A stretch of 64,000 nucleotides of DNA from Pantoea sp. BAV 3049. GTDB taxonomy: Bacteria > Pseudomonadota > Gammaproteobacteria > Enterobacterales > Enterobacteriaceae. Made by a program: the position numbers and the translations under genes. The notes under the pieces were generated by a model. The model worked only from the letters and a program-made list of their open reading frames with translations. It had not been told where the DNA came from and ran no database searches. Location of the stretch: positions 204,978 to 268,977 of the forward strand of contig NZ_WHOY01000031.1 of assembly GCF_009765445.1 (NCBI RefSeq), written 5' to 3'. This document shows, one piece after another, positions 10,710-18,775 of the stretch (its first letter is position 1; the number at the start of each line of letters is the position of its first letter).

Positions 10710-11265
10710 TCAGATCAGGTGCGGTGGCAGGGCTGAAAACTGGTCAAAAGGCATCGGACGGGCAAAGTAGTAACCCTGTGCGGCACAGGCGGGAGAATTC
10801 TGCACCTGGATCCATTCATCAATGGTTTCAACACCTTCCACGATGACGCCCTTACAGTAACGGTTAATCAGCGCCAGCAGCATGTTGAAAAGATTCCGGC
10901 CTTCTTCTGATTTTCTCAGCAGGATTAACAGCTCGCGGGCCATCGATGTTGACCGAAGCCACCATTTGCCCATCCGCAAACTTGCTTTCCCATGTTGACA
11001 GCAGCTCCAGCTGCTCATGAACCACGTGTAGTCGCTGTGCAATGTCAATCGCAGCGAAATAGGACTCCGGCGATAACCTCTGGCCCGGCGCGGAAGGGTG
11101 AAACACCGCCGTGAGCAGCTCAATTGCCATCAGACTGCCGGTCACCCGGTAGATAGGCTGAAACGTATAGGTTCGCTGACACTGCTGCCAGTACAAACGC
11201 TCTTCTTGTTGTTTTTTAACGACAATTGAGGAAGGAAGCCGGTGACTGATGTTCTTCAGCACCAT
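10710..11265 (-). pseudogene. pdeH: pdeH (yhjH) c-di-GMP phosphodiesterase, inactivated by internal deletion
   Basis: Two frames together resemble E. coli PdeH (255 aa), the EAL phosphodiesterase linked to flagellar control. The N-terminal part (11265 to about 10940) reads through YWQQCQRTYTFQPIYR, AIELLTAVFHP and VASVNIDGP. The C-terminal part resumes in another frame at about 10937 with ARELLILLRKSEEGR, VIVEGVETIDEW and AAQGYYFARP. Compared with E. coli, about 70 codons between NIDGP and ARELL are gone and the join is out of frame. The lost part includes the ELVEH and DDFGTG segments that hold catalytic metal ligands. The remaining product could be at most a short inactive fragment. Position between yhjG and kdgK matches E. 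coli, so this is the native gene decayed in place. Confidence 0.88.
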
Positions 11266-11446
11266 GTTGTTGACCCTTTATAAGATGAGATCGCGCGGGG
11301 AAGATCTCCCGTCACCCAGTATCGGCATCAACCTGTATAACTTTATCGTGATTGTGCACCCTTATGCTGTCTCATCATCGCCCCACCGCTGCGCTTTCAA
11401 TCGCTTTAACAGACAGCTTTTTAACCGTTTCTTCGCGCTTTACATA

Positions 11447-11470
11447 AAAATAAAACGTTGTTTTAAAATA
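11447..11470 (+). promoter_or_regulatory. Candidate KdgR operator upstream of kdgK
   Basis: The sequence AATAAAACGTTGTTTTAAAAT is a near-palindrome that fits the enterobacterial KdgR box pattern (AAAC-N3-GTTT core with AT flanks). It lies about 60 bases upstream of the kdgK start. KdgR represses uronate catabolism genes until 2-keto-3-deoxygluconate accumulates, so this is a sensible target. The consensus is recalled, not computed. Confidence 0.65.
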
Positions 11471-11527
11471 TTGACTCTGCCGGCCAGCAAAGCCAGACTG
11501 GAGCAAATTAACAGCGAGCTGATTACC

Positions 11528-12460
11528 ATGACAAAGAAGACCATCGCCGTTATTGGCGAATGCATGATCGAACTTTCACAGAAGAGTAGCGACCTGAGCC
11601 GCGGCTTTGGCGGCGATACCCTGAACACTGCGGTTTACATCGCGCGTCAGGTTGATGAACAGCAGTTGAGCGTGGATTACGTGACCGCACTGGGCACTGA
11701 CACTTTCAGCAGTGAGATGCTCGCGGCGTGGCAGCAGGAAAAAGTCGGCACCTCGCTGATCCAGCGAATGGAGAACAAACTGCCGGGCCTGTATGTGATT
11801 GAAACGGATGCTCAGGGCGAGCGGACCTTCTATTACTGGCGCAACGATGCCGCCGCCCGCTTCTGGCTGGAGGGCGAACAGGCCGATGAGATTGCCCGGA
11901 AGCTGGCCCAATTTGATTACCTCTACCTGAGCGGCATCAGCCTGGCGATCCTCAGCCCACAGAGCCGGGAAAAGCTGATGGCGCTGCTGGCTACCTGTCG
12001 GCAGAACGGCGGTAAGGTCATTTTCGATAACAACTACCGCCCGCGCCTGTGGCCATCGGCGGAAGTAACTCAGGCAGCCTATCAGGTGATGCTGGCCTGC
12101 ACCGATATCGCCTTCCTGACGCTGGATGATGAGACCCTGCTGTGGGGCGAAGCCAGCGTGGAGCAGGTGATTGCCAGAACGCGGGCGGCGGGTGTAAACG
12201 AAGTGGTGATCAAGCGTGGCGCGGAGTCCTGCCTGGTTTCGCTGGCAGAGCAGCCGCTGATTGAAGTGCCTGCGGTAAAACTCCCGGCCAGCAGCGTGGT
12301 GGACACCACCGCTGCCGGAGACTCCTTCAGTGCCGGTTATCTGGCTGTGAGGCTGAGCGGTGGCTGCGCGGAAGAGGCGGCCCGCCGCGGCCATCTGACC
12401 GCCAGCACGGTGATCCAGCATCGTGGCGCGATTATTCCGCTTTCCGCCATGCCGGAATAA
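11528..12460 (+). CDS. kdgK: 2-keto-3-deoxygluconate kinase
   Basis: This 310-residue PfkB-family kinase phosphorylates 2-keto-3-deoxygluconate in the cytoplasm, feeding uronate breakdown into the Entner-Doudoroff aldolase. It aligns closely with E. coli KdgK: start VIGECMIELS, RGFGGDTLNTAVYIARQ, YYWRNDAAARFWLE, VIFDNNYRPRLW, and the PfkB signature with catalytic Asp in VVDTTAAGDSFSAGYLA near the C-terminus. The frame extends upstream, but ATG at 11528 (MTKKTIAVIGE) matches the family start; its ribosome site is weak. A candidate KdgR operator precedes it. The PL5-like gene is convergent, 25 bases after its stop. Confidence 0.95.
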   Translation: MTKKTIAVIGECMIELSQKSSDLSRGFGGDTLNTAVYIARQVDEQQLSVDYVTALGTDTFSSEMLAAWQQEKVGTSLIQRMENKLPGLYVIETDAQGERTFYYWRNDAAARFWLEGEQADEIARKLAQFDYLYLSGISLAILSPQSREKLMALLATCRQNGGKVIFDNNYRPRLWPSAEVTQAAYQVMLACTDIAFLTLDDETLLWGEASVEQVIARTRAAGVNEVVIKRGAESCLVSLAEQPLIEVPAVKLPASSVVDTTAAGDSFSAGYLAVRLSGGCAEEAARRGHLTASTVIQHRGAIIPLSAMPE

Positions 12461-12485
12461 GTGAGCGGCCTGTCCACGCAGGACG

Positions 12486-13733
12486 TTATCTGATGCCAGG
12501 CAGCGACAGCAGCCAGGTTTCACGTTGGGCTTCGATGAGTGCGCCACGCTGAGTTTTATCCGGGGCATGAAAGGTCGCCCGCCGGACAAACTGCTGATAA
12601 CGCGGCTCGTGCAGGCTGTTATCCGCCTGAGAAAGCAGTGGGATCAGCCTTTCACTGATGCGATCCCGGGATTGATAGGGCCACGGTCTGGTGCTGTCAG
12701 TCCACGGAGCCATAAAGTCCAGCGCGGTGAGAATCCCCACCTTCTTCGTACCGCTGGGATCCTTGGCATCCGATCGCCAAAGATCGCCAGCACCGGATCG
12801 CTCGGCCAGCACCGCGAGGGCAACCAGCGCCTGCAGATTAAAATAGCTGTAGTGAAACGACCGGGTACGCGCCAGTTCCAGCGGCTGGCTGCCATCGGCT
12901 GATATCTGCTGCTGCATTCGCGCTCTGGTCGCCCTGACCTGTTGCGTGATAAGCGGCGTTTTCTGCAGATACCAGGCGATCCCCGCGAGCTGCACGCTGT
13001 ACCAGTTACCATGATTATTCGCCGCCCTCGCCTCACGTTTGCCCGCCTTGCTGTTCTCCAGCCATGTCAGATACTCCTGCATCCAGCTCTGCATTCCCTG
13101 TTCGTCTTCCTTCCGCCAGCCAGATGCAGCACGCAGCAGGATCAGTGAATCCACCACGCGGGTAGCAAAGTAGCGACCGTCAAGGATGCCGCTGGAGCGC
13201 CCCGCTGCCACTCCCGGTACGCCCTGGGCAAAATTAAGGTTGGGGTTCATTTTGCTGGGGGGATCGAGAAACCAGTGGCGCAACAGCGCAATGGCCTTGT
13301 CGGCATACTTCGGTTCACCGGAGAAATACCATGCCAGCGTCAGTACCTGCACGCGGGAGGTAAACGCCGCCAGCCTGACGCCATCCGACTGATTATTTTT
13401 ACTGGCAGGATTAATCTCCCCATCGCGGCGGATCCACCGGTCATCAGGGTGCTGCGGATCCGGCCACCAGTAGGCGCTCAGGCTCAGATAGTCATGCCTG
13501 CTACCACCGGGTGGCATCAGGCCTTTCTCCGTTACGCTCATCAGCGGCTGAGCCAGATCCTTGTCCGCCTGTCGCTTCAGTACCTGCCAGGCTTGTTGAG
13601 TTTGCGCCGCCGCCTGGCCGCTCGCCAGCCGATCCCTGACCACCGCCATCATCGTCTGGTCGAGAAAAGCAGGTGACATCGCTGCTGCCCGCAGGCAGAA
13701 AAACAGCGCAATAAGAGCCAGAAGACGGGTCAT
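12486..13733 (-). CDS. Alginate lyase family (PL5-like) periplasmic protein
   Basis: Predicted at 415 residues from ATG 13733, which has a GGGGAAG ribosome site seven bases upstream; an earlier in-frame start is less likely because MTRLLALIALFFCLRAAA forms a proper signal peptide only from this ATG. PL5 features are the NNHG motif at about 239-242, the RTRSFHYSYFNL segment at about 289-300, which would supply the Arg and Tyr of the lyase site, and an AYWWPDP motif near residue 88. Known members (AlgL) cleave beta-linked uronate polymers by beta-elimination in the periplasm. The true substrate here is not established; some relatives act on other acidic polysaccharides. It is inserted between kdgK and yhjJ, which are neighbours in E. 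coli. KdgK handles a product that alginate or pectin breakdown yields, which hints at a linked role. Confidence 0.8.
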   Translation of the reverse strand: MTRLLALIALFFCLRAAAMSPAFLDQTMMAVVRDRLASGQAAAQTQQAWQVLKRQADKDLAQPLMSVTEKGLMPPGGSRHDYLSLSAYWWPDPQHPDDRWIRRDGEINPASKNNQSDGVRLAAFTSRVQVLTLAWYFSGEPKYADKAIALLRHWFLDPPSKMNPNLNFAQGVPGVAAGRSSGILDGRYFATRVVDSLILLRAASGWRKEDEQGMQSWMQEYLTWLENSKAGKREARAANNHGNWYSVQLAGIAWYLQKTPLITQQVRATRARMQQQISADGSQPLELARTRSFHYSYFNLQALVALAVLAERSGAGDLWRSDAKDPSGTKKVGILTALDFMAPWTDSTRPWPYQSRDRISERLIPLLSQADNSLHEPRYQQFVRRATFHAPDKTQRGALIEAQRETWLLSLPGIR

Positions 13734-14294
13734 GCTCAAGCTTCCCCGGGCCACGGTTTTCTCCTGCAAAGCGAACACACACCACAGTAAAGCACAAAGT
13801 AAAATTATTAGCAGATTACCCCGTATAAATCGCAGAATTAATCAATAAGCGGCAGATAAAAACAAATACCCCAATATAATACCCGACACCTGGCCTTAAT
13901 TAATCATCATTCGTAGACTGACCTTTCACTCTGGCAGAAAAACAACATAAAACCCATAACCAGGCTGAATAAGAATACTCCTGAAAAAGGATCCTCCACA
14001 GAATGAGAAAATCATAATGATTTGAATATATTAATAATTAACTAAAATCCCTTTATCGCCGATTCAGTAGTAAAACCATTAAATCATGGTTTCCTTTAAA
14101 AACAGACAGATAACGAGAAACCATGAAAACCAGAATAGTTGTTTACCCATCGTCTGGGTATTGTCTGAAACTGACGGGCACGACCGCTATTTTCTGGACG
14201 TATTATTATTAAACAGGCGATGCTTATTACTGCACCCGGACGACAATTTCATCGCGGGCTCTTTCACTTTAAAAAACGATAAACAGGAGTGCCT
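13734..14294. other. AT-rich intergenic region between divergent PL5-like and esterase genes
   Basis: This 561-base region is clearly richer in A and T than its surroundings and holds the divergent promoters of the two accessory genes. Short frames inside it do not resemble proteins. The only defined structure I see is an inverted repeat at 14073-14092, listed separately. The base composition suggests acquired DNA or a large regulatory region. Confidence 0.5.
14073..14092. promoter_or_regulatory. Inverted repeat, candidate operator upstream of esterase gene
   Basis: A perfect 7-base inverted repeat AAACCAT / ATGGTTT with a 6-base spacer lies about 200 bases before the esterase start. A further AAACCAT half-site follows at about 14118. 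The size fits a dimeric transcription factor site, but no regulator is identified. Confidence 0.35.
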
Positions 14295-15170
14295 ATGAAA
14301 GCCGACATTATTAATATCTGGCCCACCGGGGATGCACCCGGTGCCAGTGACTCCCGGGTGCAGCCTCAAATTGTTGACCTGGCCAAAGAATATGAACCTT
14401 TCGATCGTGCCGCCTCCGGCGTGCGCTGTCCTGAAATCGCCTTCTGGTATCCGGAGGAGTCCAACGGCGTGACGCTGCTGGTCGCCCCGGGCGGCGGATT
14501 TGAGCGCATTATGATCGACAAAGAGGGCAGCGCGCTGGCGATGTTCTTTACCGCGATGGGCTACACGCTGGCGGTAATGACTTACCGCTTCCCGCAGGAT
14601 GGTCACCACGAAGCCGCCGATGCGCCGTTATCCGATGCCCAGCGGGCTGTCCGCGTACTGCGCCATCGCGCCGCGCGGGGCCTGAACGGCAAGCGTATTG
14701 TGATGATGGGTTTTTCCGCCGGTGGGCACGTGGCGGCCAGCGTCGGGACGCGCTTCAATGAAAAAATCTATCCGGTGCAGGATATCGCCGACTCGCTGAC
14801 GGCAAGGCCCGATGCGATGGTGCTGCTCTATCCGGTGATCAGCATGCGCGAAGGGCTGGCGCATACTGGCTCGCGCCTCCGCCTGCTGGGCGAGCACCCC
14901 ACACAGCATGAAATCGATGCCTACTCAATGGAAACCCGCGTCAGCGAACAAACACCGCAGACCCTGCTGATCCATGCGGTGAATGACGAGTCAGTCCCCA
15001 TTAATAACAGCATGGTGATGTTCAGCGCCCTGCGCGAAAAGAAAGTCTCCAGCGAGCTACACTTTTACGAAAAAGGCGGCCACGGCTTCGGCATCCGCAA
15101 TGTGGCAGACCTGCCGCTGGCCAGCTGGCCAATGCTGGTTAACGAATGGCTGCGCGCCCGCGTGTGGTGA
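14295..15170 (+). CDS. Alpha/beta hydrolase, BD-FAE/acetyl esterase-like
   Basis: A 291-residue cytoplasmic-looking hydrolase without a signal peptide. The oxyanion motif appears as LLVAPGGGFERI, the nucleophile elbow as MMGFSAGGHVAAS, the acid as HAVNDESVP and the catalytic His as EKGGHGFGIR, giving a full Ser-Asp-His triad in the order expected of carbohydrate acetyl or feruloyl esterases of the BD-FAE type. ATG 14295 is chosen because AGGAG lies five bases upstream; the GTG six bases earlier overlaps that ribosome site. It is divergent from the PL5-like gene and shares its accessory island, so it could deacylate sugars released from the same polysaccharide. That link is inference. Confidence 0.82.
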   Translation: MKADIINIWPTGDAPGASDSRVQPQIVDLAKEYEPFDRAASGVRCPEIAFWYPEESNGVTLLVAPGGGFERIMIDKEGSALAMFFTAMGYTLAVMTYRFPQDGHHEAADAPLSDAQRAVRVLRHRAARGLNGKRIVMMGFSAGGHVAASVGTRFNEKIYPVQDIADSLTARPDAMVLLYPVISMREGLAHTGSRLRLLGEHPTQHEIDAYSMETRVSEQTPQTLLIHAVNDESVPINNSMVMFSALREKKVSSELHFYEKGGHGFGIRNVADLPLASWPMLVNEWLRARVW

Positions 15171-15376
15171 ATGTGCGCCACGCTGACTTCCGGGTTTCTC
15201 TTACCAGCGGCCACAGGGATAAGTTTTGTCTTTGACAAACTCTGGCGTTTCGCCGTAATACTCGACGGCTGACCGATCGCTGATATTCGTTCACTATCCT
15301 CTCTGCTCCTGATGGAGAAAATGCAGACGGATCGCGACAAATCAGCTGGCCCTGCTCATCAATATTCTGGCCGAGA
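15171..15376. other. Degraded intergenic DNA with short coding remnants
   Basis: No intact gene is present. On the minus strand at about 15207-15270 a short frame reads VEYYGETPEFVKDKTYPCGR, which looks protein-like but I do not recognise it. It is followed on the plus strand by the antitoxin remnant listed next. The stretch appears to be decayed coding material between the accessory esterase and yhjJ. Confidence 0.4.
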
Positions 15377-15523
15377 GACTATCTGCAGCGAGAAGCCTGG
15401 TAGATTGCAGAGACTGAACAGGCGCTTAAAGAAGCGAATGCTGGCGAGTTTGCCACGGATGATGAGATGAAAGCCACCTCTGGTAAATGGGGGCAGTATC
15501 AGAAAACCCCGTCCCTCTGGTGA
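15377..15523 (+). pseudogene. Remnant of a CopG/ribbon-helix-helix type antitoxin gene
   Basis: In one frame the sequence reads DYLQREAW, a TAG stop, then IAETEQALKEANAGEFATDD and EMKATSGKWG. This matches the C-terminal half of CopG-family antitoxins, which typically run DYLEREAWQIAEIEQAL...GEFAS-DEEV...KW. The in-frame TAG stands where Gln is usual, consistent with a CAG to TAG change. The N-terminal DNA-binding half is not recoverable in a clean frame and no partner toxin gene is intact nearby. The call rests on recalled family pattern. Confidence 0.55.
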
Positions 15524-15535
15524 AAGACGGGGTTT
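15504..15535 (-). terminator. Intrinsic terminator of yhjJ
   Basis: A 10-base perfect stem (AAACCCCGTC / GACGGGGTTT) lies six bases past the yhjJ stop. Reading in the yhjJ direction it ends in a TTTTC run. Confidence 0.8.
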
Positions 15536-15540
15536 GTGAA

Positions 15541-17034
15541 TCAGTTCTGTGAAGCAGGGATATCCGAGACTTCCGGCTTGGTTTCATCCACTGGCGTGGC
15601 AGGCGCTTCCGGTGCTGGCTTCATAATTTTCTGCCAGCTCTCTTCCAGTGCCTTCACGTTGGTTTCGGCCTCGCCCTGCGGCTGCATCAGCACCATGGTC
15701 AGATCCTGCGACAGCTGCTGGCGCAGCTCCTGATTCATCATCTGCAGCGTCAGGCCGGACAGGAAGCTCTGGCGTAGCTTCTGATACTGTTCAGGCGCGA
15801 TATCCACCACCGCATTCTGTTGCGAACGCAGACGCTGGCTCATCAGCACATCGGTATCCGTCCGCGCATAGGTGGCGAACAACTTGTTCAGCTCCGCCGT
15901 TTTCTGCGCCATCAGCGCATCGAACTCTTTCTGCGGCAGACCGTTATCCCGAATATTCGCCATTTCATGCGCCACCAGGTTCAGGTTGCTGGTCAGCGTG
16001 TTGTTGTCAGCATCCAGATTAATGGCACACTGCGCACGCTGATACAGCACACGGCAGTCAAAGCCCACCTGGACCTTCTGAGCTTTGTTCTCACTCAGTA
16101 CTCGCTGAACGTGCCAGAACAGCGCCTCGCGGGCCAGATCGCTCTGCCAGTAACGCTGCAGATTCTGCGAATCGCGGATTGGCTGCCAGGGGGTATCCCA
16201 CACCAGCGACAGGCGATCCTGATTAACGTTGCTGTTGACCAGGTTAACCGCCTGTGGCGGCAATGGCGACAGCGTAGGCATTGGGGAAGGCGCATTACGC
16301 TTGCCCTTCAGCGGCGAGAAGGTTTTGTTGATCTGCTCACCCAGGCCGCGGCTGTCCACATTACCGACCACAAACAGCGTCATTGCATCTGGCGTGTACC
16401 ACTGCTTATAGAAAGCATTGAGCTTGTCGATATCCACCGGCGCACTGGCTGCCGTGGCCGGGTCATGGCCCAGCAGCGCCGACCCCTTCAGGCGATAGCG
16501 CCACCAGGCATCCTGCGGATTGGCAGGCCAGGTGGCAATCGGATCGTCCGCGCCCAGCGCGGCATTGACCGTCTGCTCATTAATGGTCATCTCCCCGACC
16601 GTCGCCGCCAGCCAGTTCATGGCTTCTTTTACCACTTCCGGGCGATTGTTCGGCAGGCTCAGGGTATAGAGAGTGAAATCATAAGAAGTGATGGCCGGTG
16701 GCTGCGGACGATCGGGATCGATACCCTGCTGCCAAAGCGAGCGCTGTTGAGCAGTATCGAGCTTCGCGTTATGCACCAGGGCTAAACGCGGCAGTAAGTG
16801 GCTGTATCCGCTCTGCTGGGTATTTTCCACCAGCGAGCCGGTATTGATCATCAGACGAACTTCAACACGATCGCTGGGACGCTGCGGTGTTGTCAGAACC
16901 TGCCAGCTGAAACCATTATCGAGTTTTCCCTGCTGCCAGGCGGGATCGGGTTGGAGTGTTTCAGCCTGCACAGTGCCGCTGGCGGCGGCCAGCAGTATCC
17001 CACCAACCAAAAGACGAATTCTGGTGCCCTGCAT
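15541..17034 (-). CDS. yhjJ: M16 peptidase-like protein YhjJ (probably non-catalytic)
   Basis: This 497-residue protein matches E. coli YhjJ (498 aa) in size and position. It has a cleavable signal (LLVGGILLAAASGTVQAE) and so should be periplasmic. The fold is that of M16 zinc metallopeptidases, starting with WQQGKLDNGFSWQVLTTPQRPSDRVEVRL. At the place where active members carry HxxEH it reads GYSHLLPRLAL, lacking the glutamate and second histidine, so hydrolysis is unlikely. The C-terminal 40 residues are rich in Pro, Glu and Ala. It lies between the accessory island and dctA and has its own terminator. No function is established for YhjJ. Confidence 0.9.
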   Translation of the reverse strand: MQGTRIRLLVGGILLAAASGTVQAETLQPDPAWQQGKLDNGFSWQVLTTPQRPSDRVEVRLMINTGSLVENTQQSGYSHLLPRLALVHNAKLDTAQQRSLWQQGIDPDRPQPPAITSYDFTLYTLSLPNNRPEVVKEAMNWLAATVGEMTINEQTVNAALGADDPIATWPANPQDAWWRYRLKGSALLGHDPATAASAPVDIDKLNAFYKQWYTPDAMTLFVVGNVDSRGLGEQINKTFSPLKGKRNAPSPMPTLSPLPPQAVNLVNSNVNQDRLSLVWDTPWQPIRDSQNLQRYWQSDLAREALFWHVQRVLSENKAQKVQVGFDCRVLYQRAQCAINLDADNNTLTSNLNLVAHEMANIRDNGLPQKEFDALMAQKTAELNKLFATYARTDTDVLMSQRLRSQQNAVVDIAPEQYQKLRQSFLSGLTLQMMNQELRQQLSQDLTMVLMQPQGEAETNVKALEESWQKIMKPAPEAPATPVDETKPEVSDIPASQN

Positions 17035-17218
17035 GTGAACCCCTACTCAATCACAAACCAAAAAAAATCACTGGCGATCTACGGCCTGCTGCTATCAGTC
17101 GAAAGGATAACTCAGGGAAGCCGCTGTTTTAGGACGGAACAGCTTCTTAGACCACGCATCGGCGGGGATGTCCCACCGGAAAGTGAAAAATGATAAAAAT
17201 CTCTGGGGGTTATTATGC

Positions 17219-17254
17219 AAATGCCCGCCGTGAGGGCAAGTCACGGCGGGCATT
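17219..17254 (-). terminator. Hairpin terminator downstream of dctA
   Basis: A long perfect stem (AAATGCCCGCCGTGA / TCACGGCGGGCATTT) starts about 30 bases after the dctA stop and ends in an AT-rich tail. It is strong and may act on both strands. Confidence 0.8.
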
Positions 17255-17281
17255 TGTCAGGATATTTAGTAAATTAACGAA

Positions 17282-18568
17282 TTACAGCGAGGTTTCAGAC
17301 AGCTTTTTTGCCTTTTTTGGTGCTGAAAGCGTCTCCTTAAGCTGTTTTTCATCCAGTTGATCAACCCACTTCGCCACCACGATAGTCGCCACACCGTTGC
17401 CGACCAGGTTGGTCAGGGCGCGCGCCTCGGACATAAAGCGGTCAATCCCCAGGATCAGCGCCAGCCCGGCGACCGGTAAATGGCCCACCGCCGACAGGGT
17501 TGCCGCCAGCACAATAAAGCCGCTACCGGTCACGCCAGCCGCCCCTTTCGAGGAGAGCAGCAGTACCACCAGCAGAGTAATCTGGTGCCAGATATCCATA
17601 TGCGCATTGGTAGCCTGAGCAATAAAGACCGCCGCCATGGTCAGATAAATTGAAGTGCCGTCGAGATTAAATGAATAACCCGTTGGGATAACCAGCCCGA
17701 CTACCGACTTTTTACACCCCAGCTTTTCCATCTTATCCAGCATCCGCGGCAGCGCAGATTCGGAAGAGGAGGTACCGAGCACAATCAGCAGCTCTTCTTT
17801 GATATAGGCGATAAATTTGAAGATGTTAAAGCCGACCACGCGGGCAATCAGCCCCAATACCACCACCACAAACAGCACGCAGGTGATATAGAAGCAGACA
17901 ATCAGCTGGCCGAGCTGCACCAGCGAGCCGACGCCGTATTTGCCGATGGTGAAAGCCATCGCGCCAAACGCGCCGATCGGAGCCAGGCGCATGATCATGT
18001 TAATAACGCCGAAAATGACCTGCGAGAAACCTTCGATAAAGTTGAACACCAGCGTGCCTTTATCGCCCATGCGGTGCAGGGCAAAACCAAACAGGATGGC
18101 GAACAGCAGAACCTGGAGAATATTACCGCTGGCGAAAGCACCGATCACACTGCCAGGAATAATATCCAGCAGGAAAGCGATAACGCCCTGCTGCTCCGCC
18201 TGCTGGGCATATACCGCGACGGCTTTGGCATCCAGCGTGGCAGGATCAACGTTCATCCCGACACCAGGCTGCAACACATTCACCACCACCAGGCCAATAA
18301 TCAGCGCAACGGTACTGACAATTTCAAAATAGAGCAGCGCCACGGCACCGGTACGGCCCACCGCCTTCATGCTTTCCATACCGGCAATACCGGTTACCAC
18401 GGTGCAGAAAATCACCGGGGCGATAATCATCTTGATCAGTTTTACGAAGGCGTCGCCCAGTGGTTTCATCTGGGCACCCAACTCGGGGTAGAAATGCCCC
18501 AGCAATACGCCGATGGCGATAGCTGTCAGTACCTGGAAATAGAGGCTTTTGAACAGGGAGGTTTTCAT
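17282..18568 (-). CDS. dctA: C4-dicarboxylate:H+ symporter
   Basis: A 428-residue inner membrane transporter matching E. coli DctA (428 aa), which imports fumarate, succinate, malate and aspartate aerobically. Family features include the N-terminal [20 protein letters not shown], the serine-rich [14 protein letters not shown] loop, the [16 protein letters not shown] signature, and the [19 protein letters not shown] hairpin that forms the substrate site. In E. coli it is induced by DcuS/DcuR and is subject to cAMP-CRP control; no such site was verified here. Its flanking genes, yhjJ and yhjK, are the same as in E. coli. Confidence 0.96.
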   Translation of the reverse strand: MKTSLFKSLYFQVLTAIAIGVLLGHFYPELGAQMKPLGDAFVKLIKMIIAPVIFCTVVTGIAGMESMKAVGRTGAVALLYFEIVSTVALIIGLVVVNVLQPGVGMNVDPATLDAKAVAVYAQQAEQQGVIAFLLDIIPGSVIGAFASGNILQVLLFAILFGFALHRMGDKGTLVFNFIEGFSQVIFGVINMIMRLAPIGAFGAMAFTIGKYGVGSLVQLGQLIVCFYITCVLFVVVVLGLIARVVGFNIFKFIAYIKEELLIVLGTSSSESALPRMLDKMEKLGCKKSVVGLVIPTGYSFNLDGTSIYLTMAAVFIAQATNAHMDIWHQITLLVVLLLSSKGAAGVTGSGFIVLAATLSAVGHLPVAGLALILGIDRFMSEARALTNLVGNGVATIVVAKWVDQLDEKQLKETLSAPKKAKKLSETSL

Positions 18569-18775
18569 AAAAGTGTCCGTTAACGACTGGATTGCGAGTG
18601 AACTTGTTGTAATTATCGACTGACTTCAGCGCGAAAATAACACTCTGTTAACGGGATTGATATAAATTGACACATTCTGACGCGACTGACGCGCAGTTTT
18701 AAGAGCTGAATCACTTCAGCGCCAGGAATACCCTGAGTGATTTGAGTCCAGGGCTACCCTTTGCAGGCGGCCCCA

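Noticed and set aside
14086..14298. A 70-codon frame just before the esterase gene
   Set aside because: It covers the esterase ribosome site, resembles no family and is in AT-rich non-coding DNA.
15541..17034. YhjJ as an active zinc peptidase
   Set aside because: The HxxEH metal-binding motif of M16 peptidases is replaced by sequence lacking Glu and the second His.
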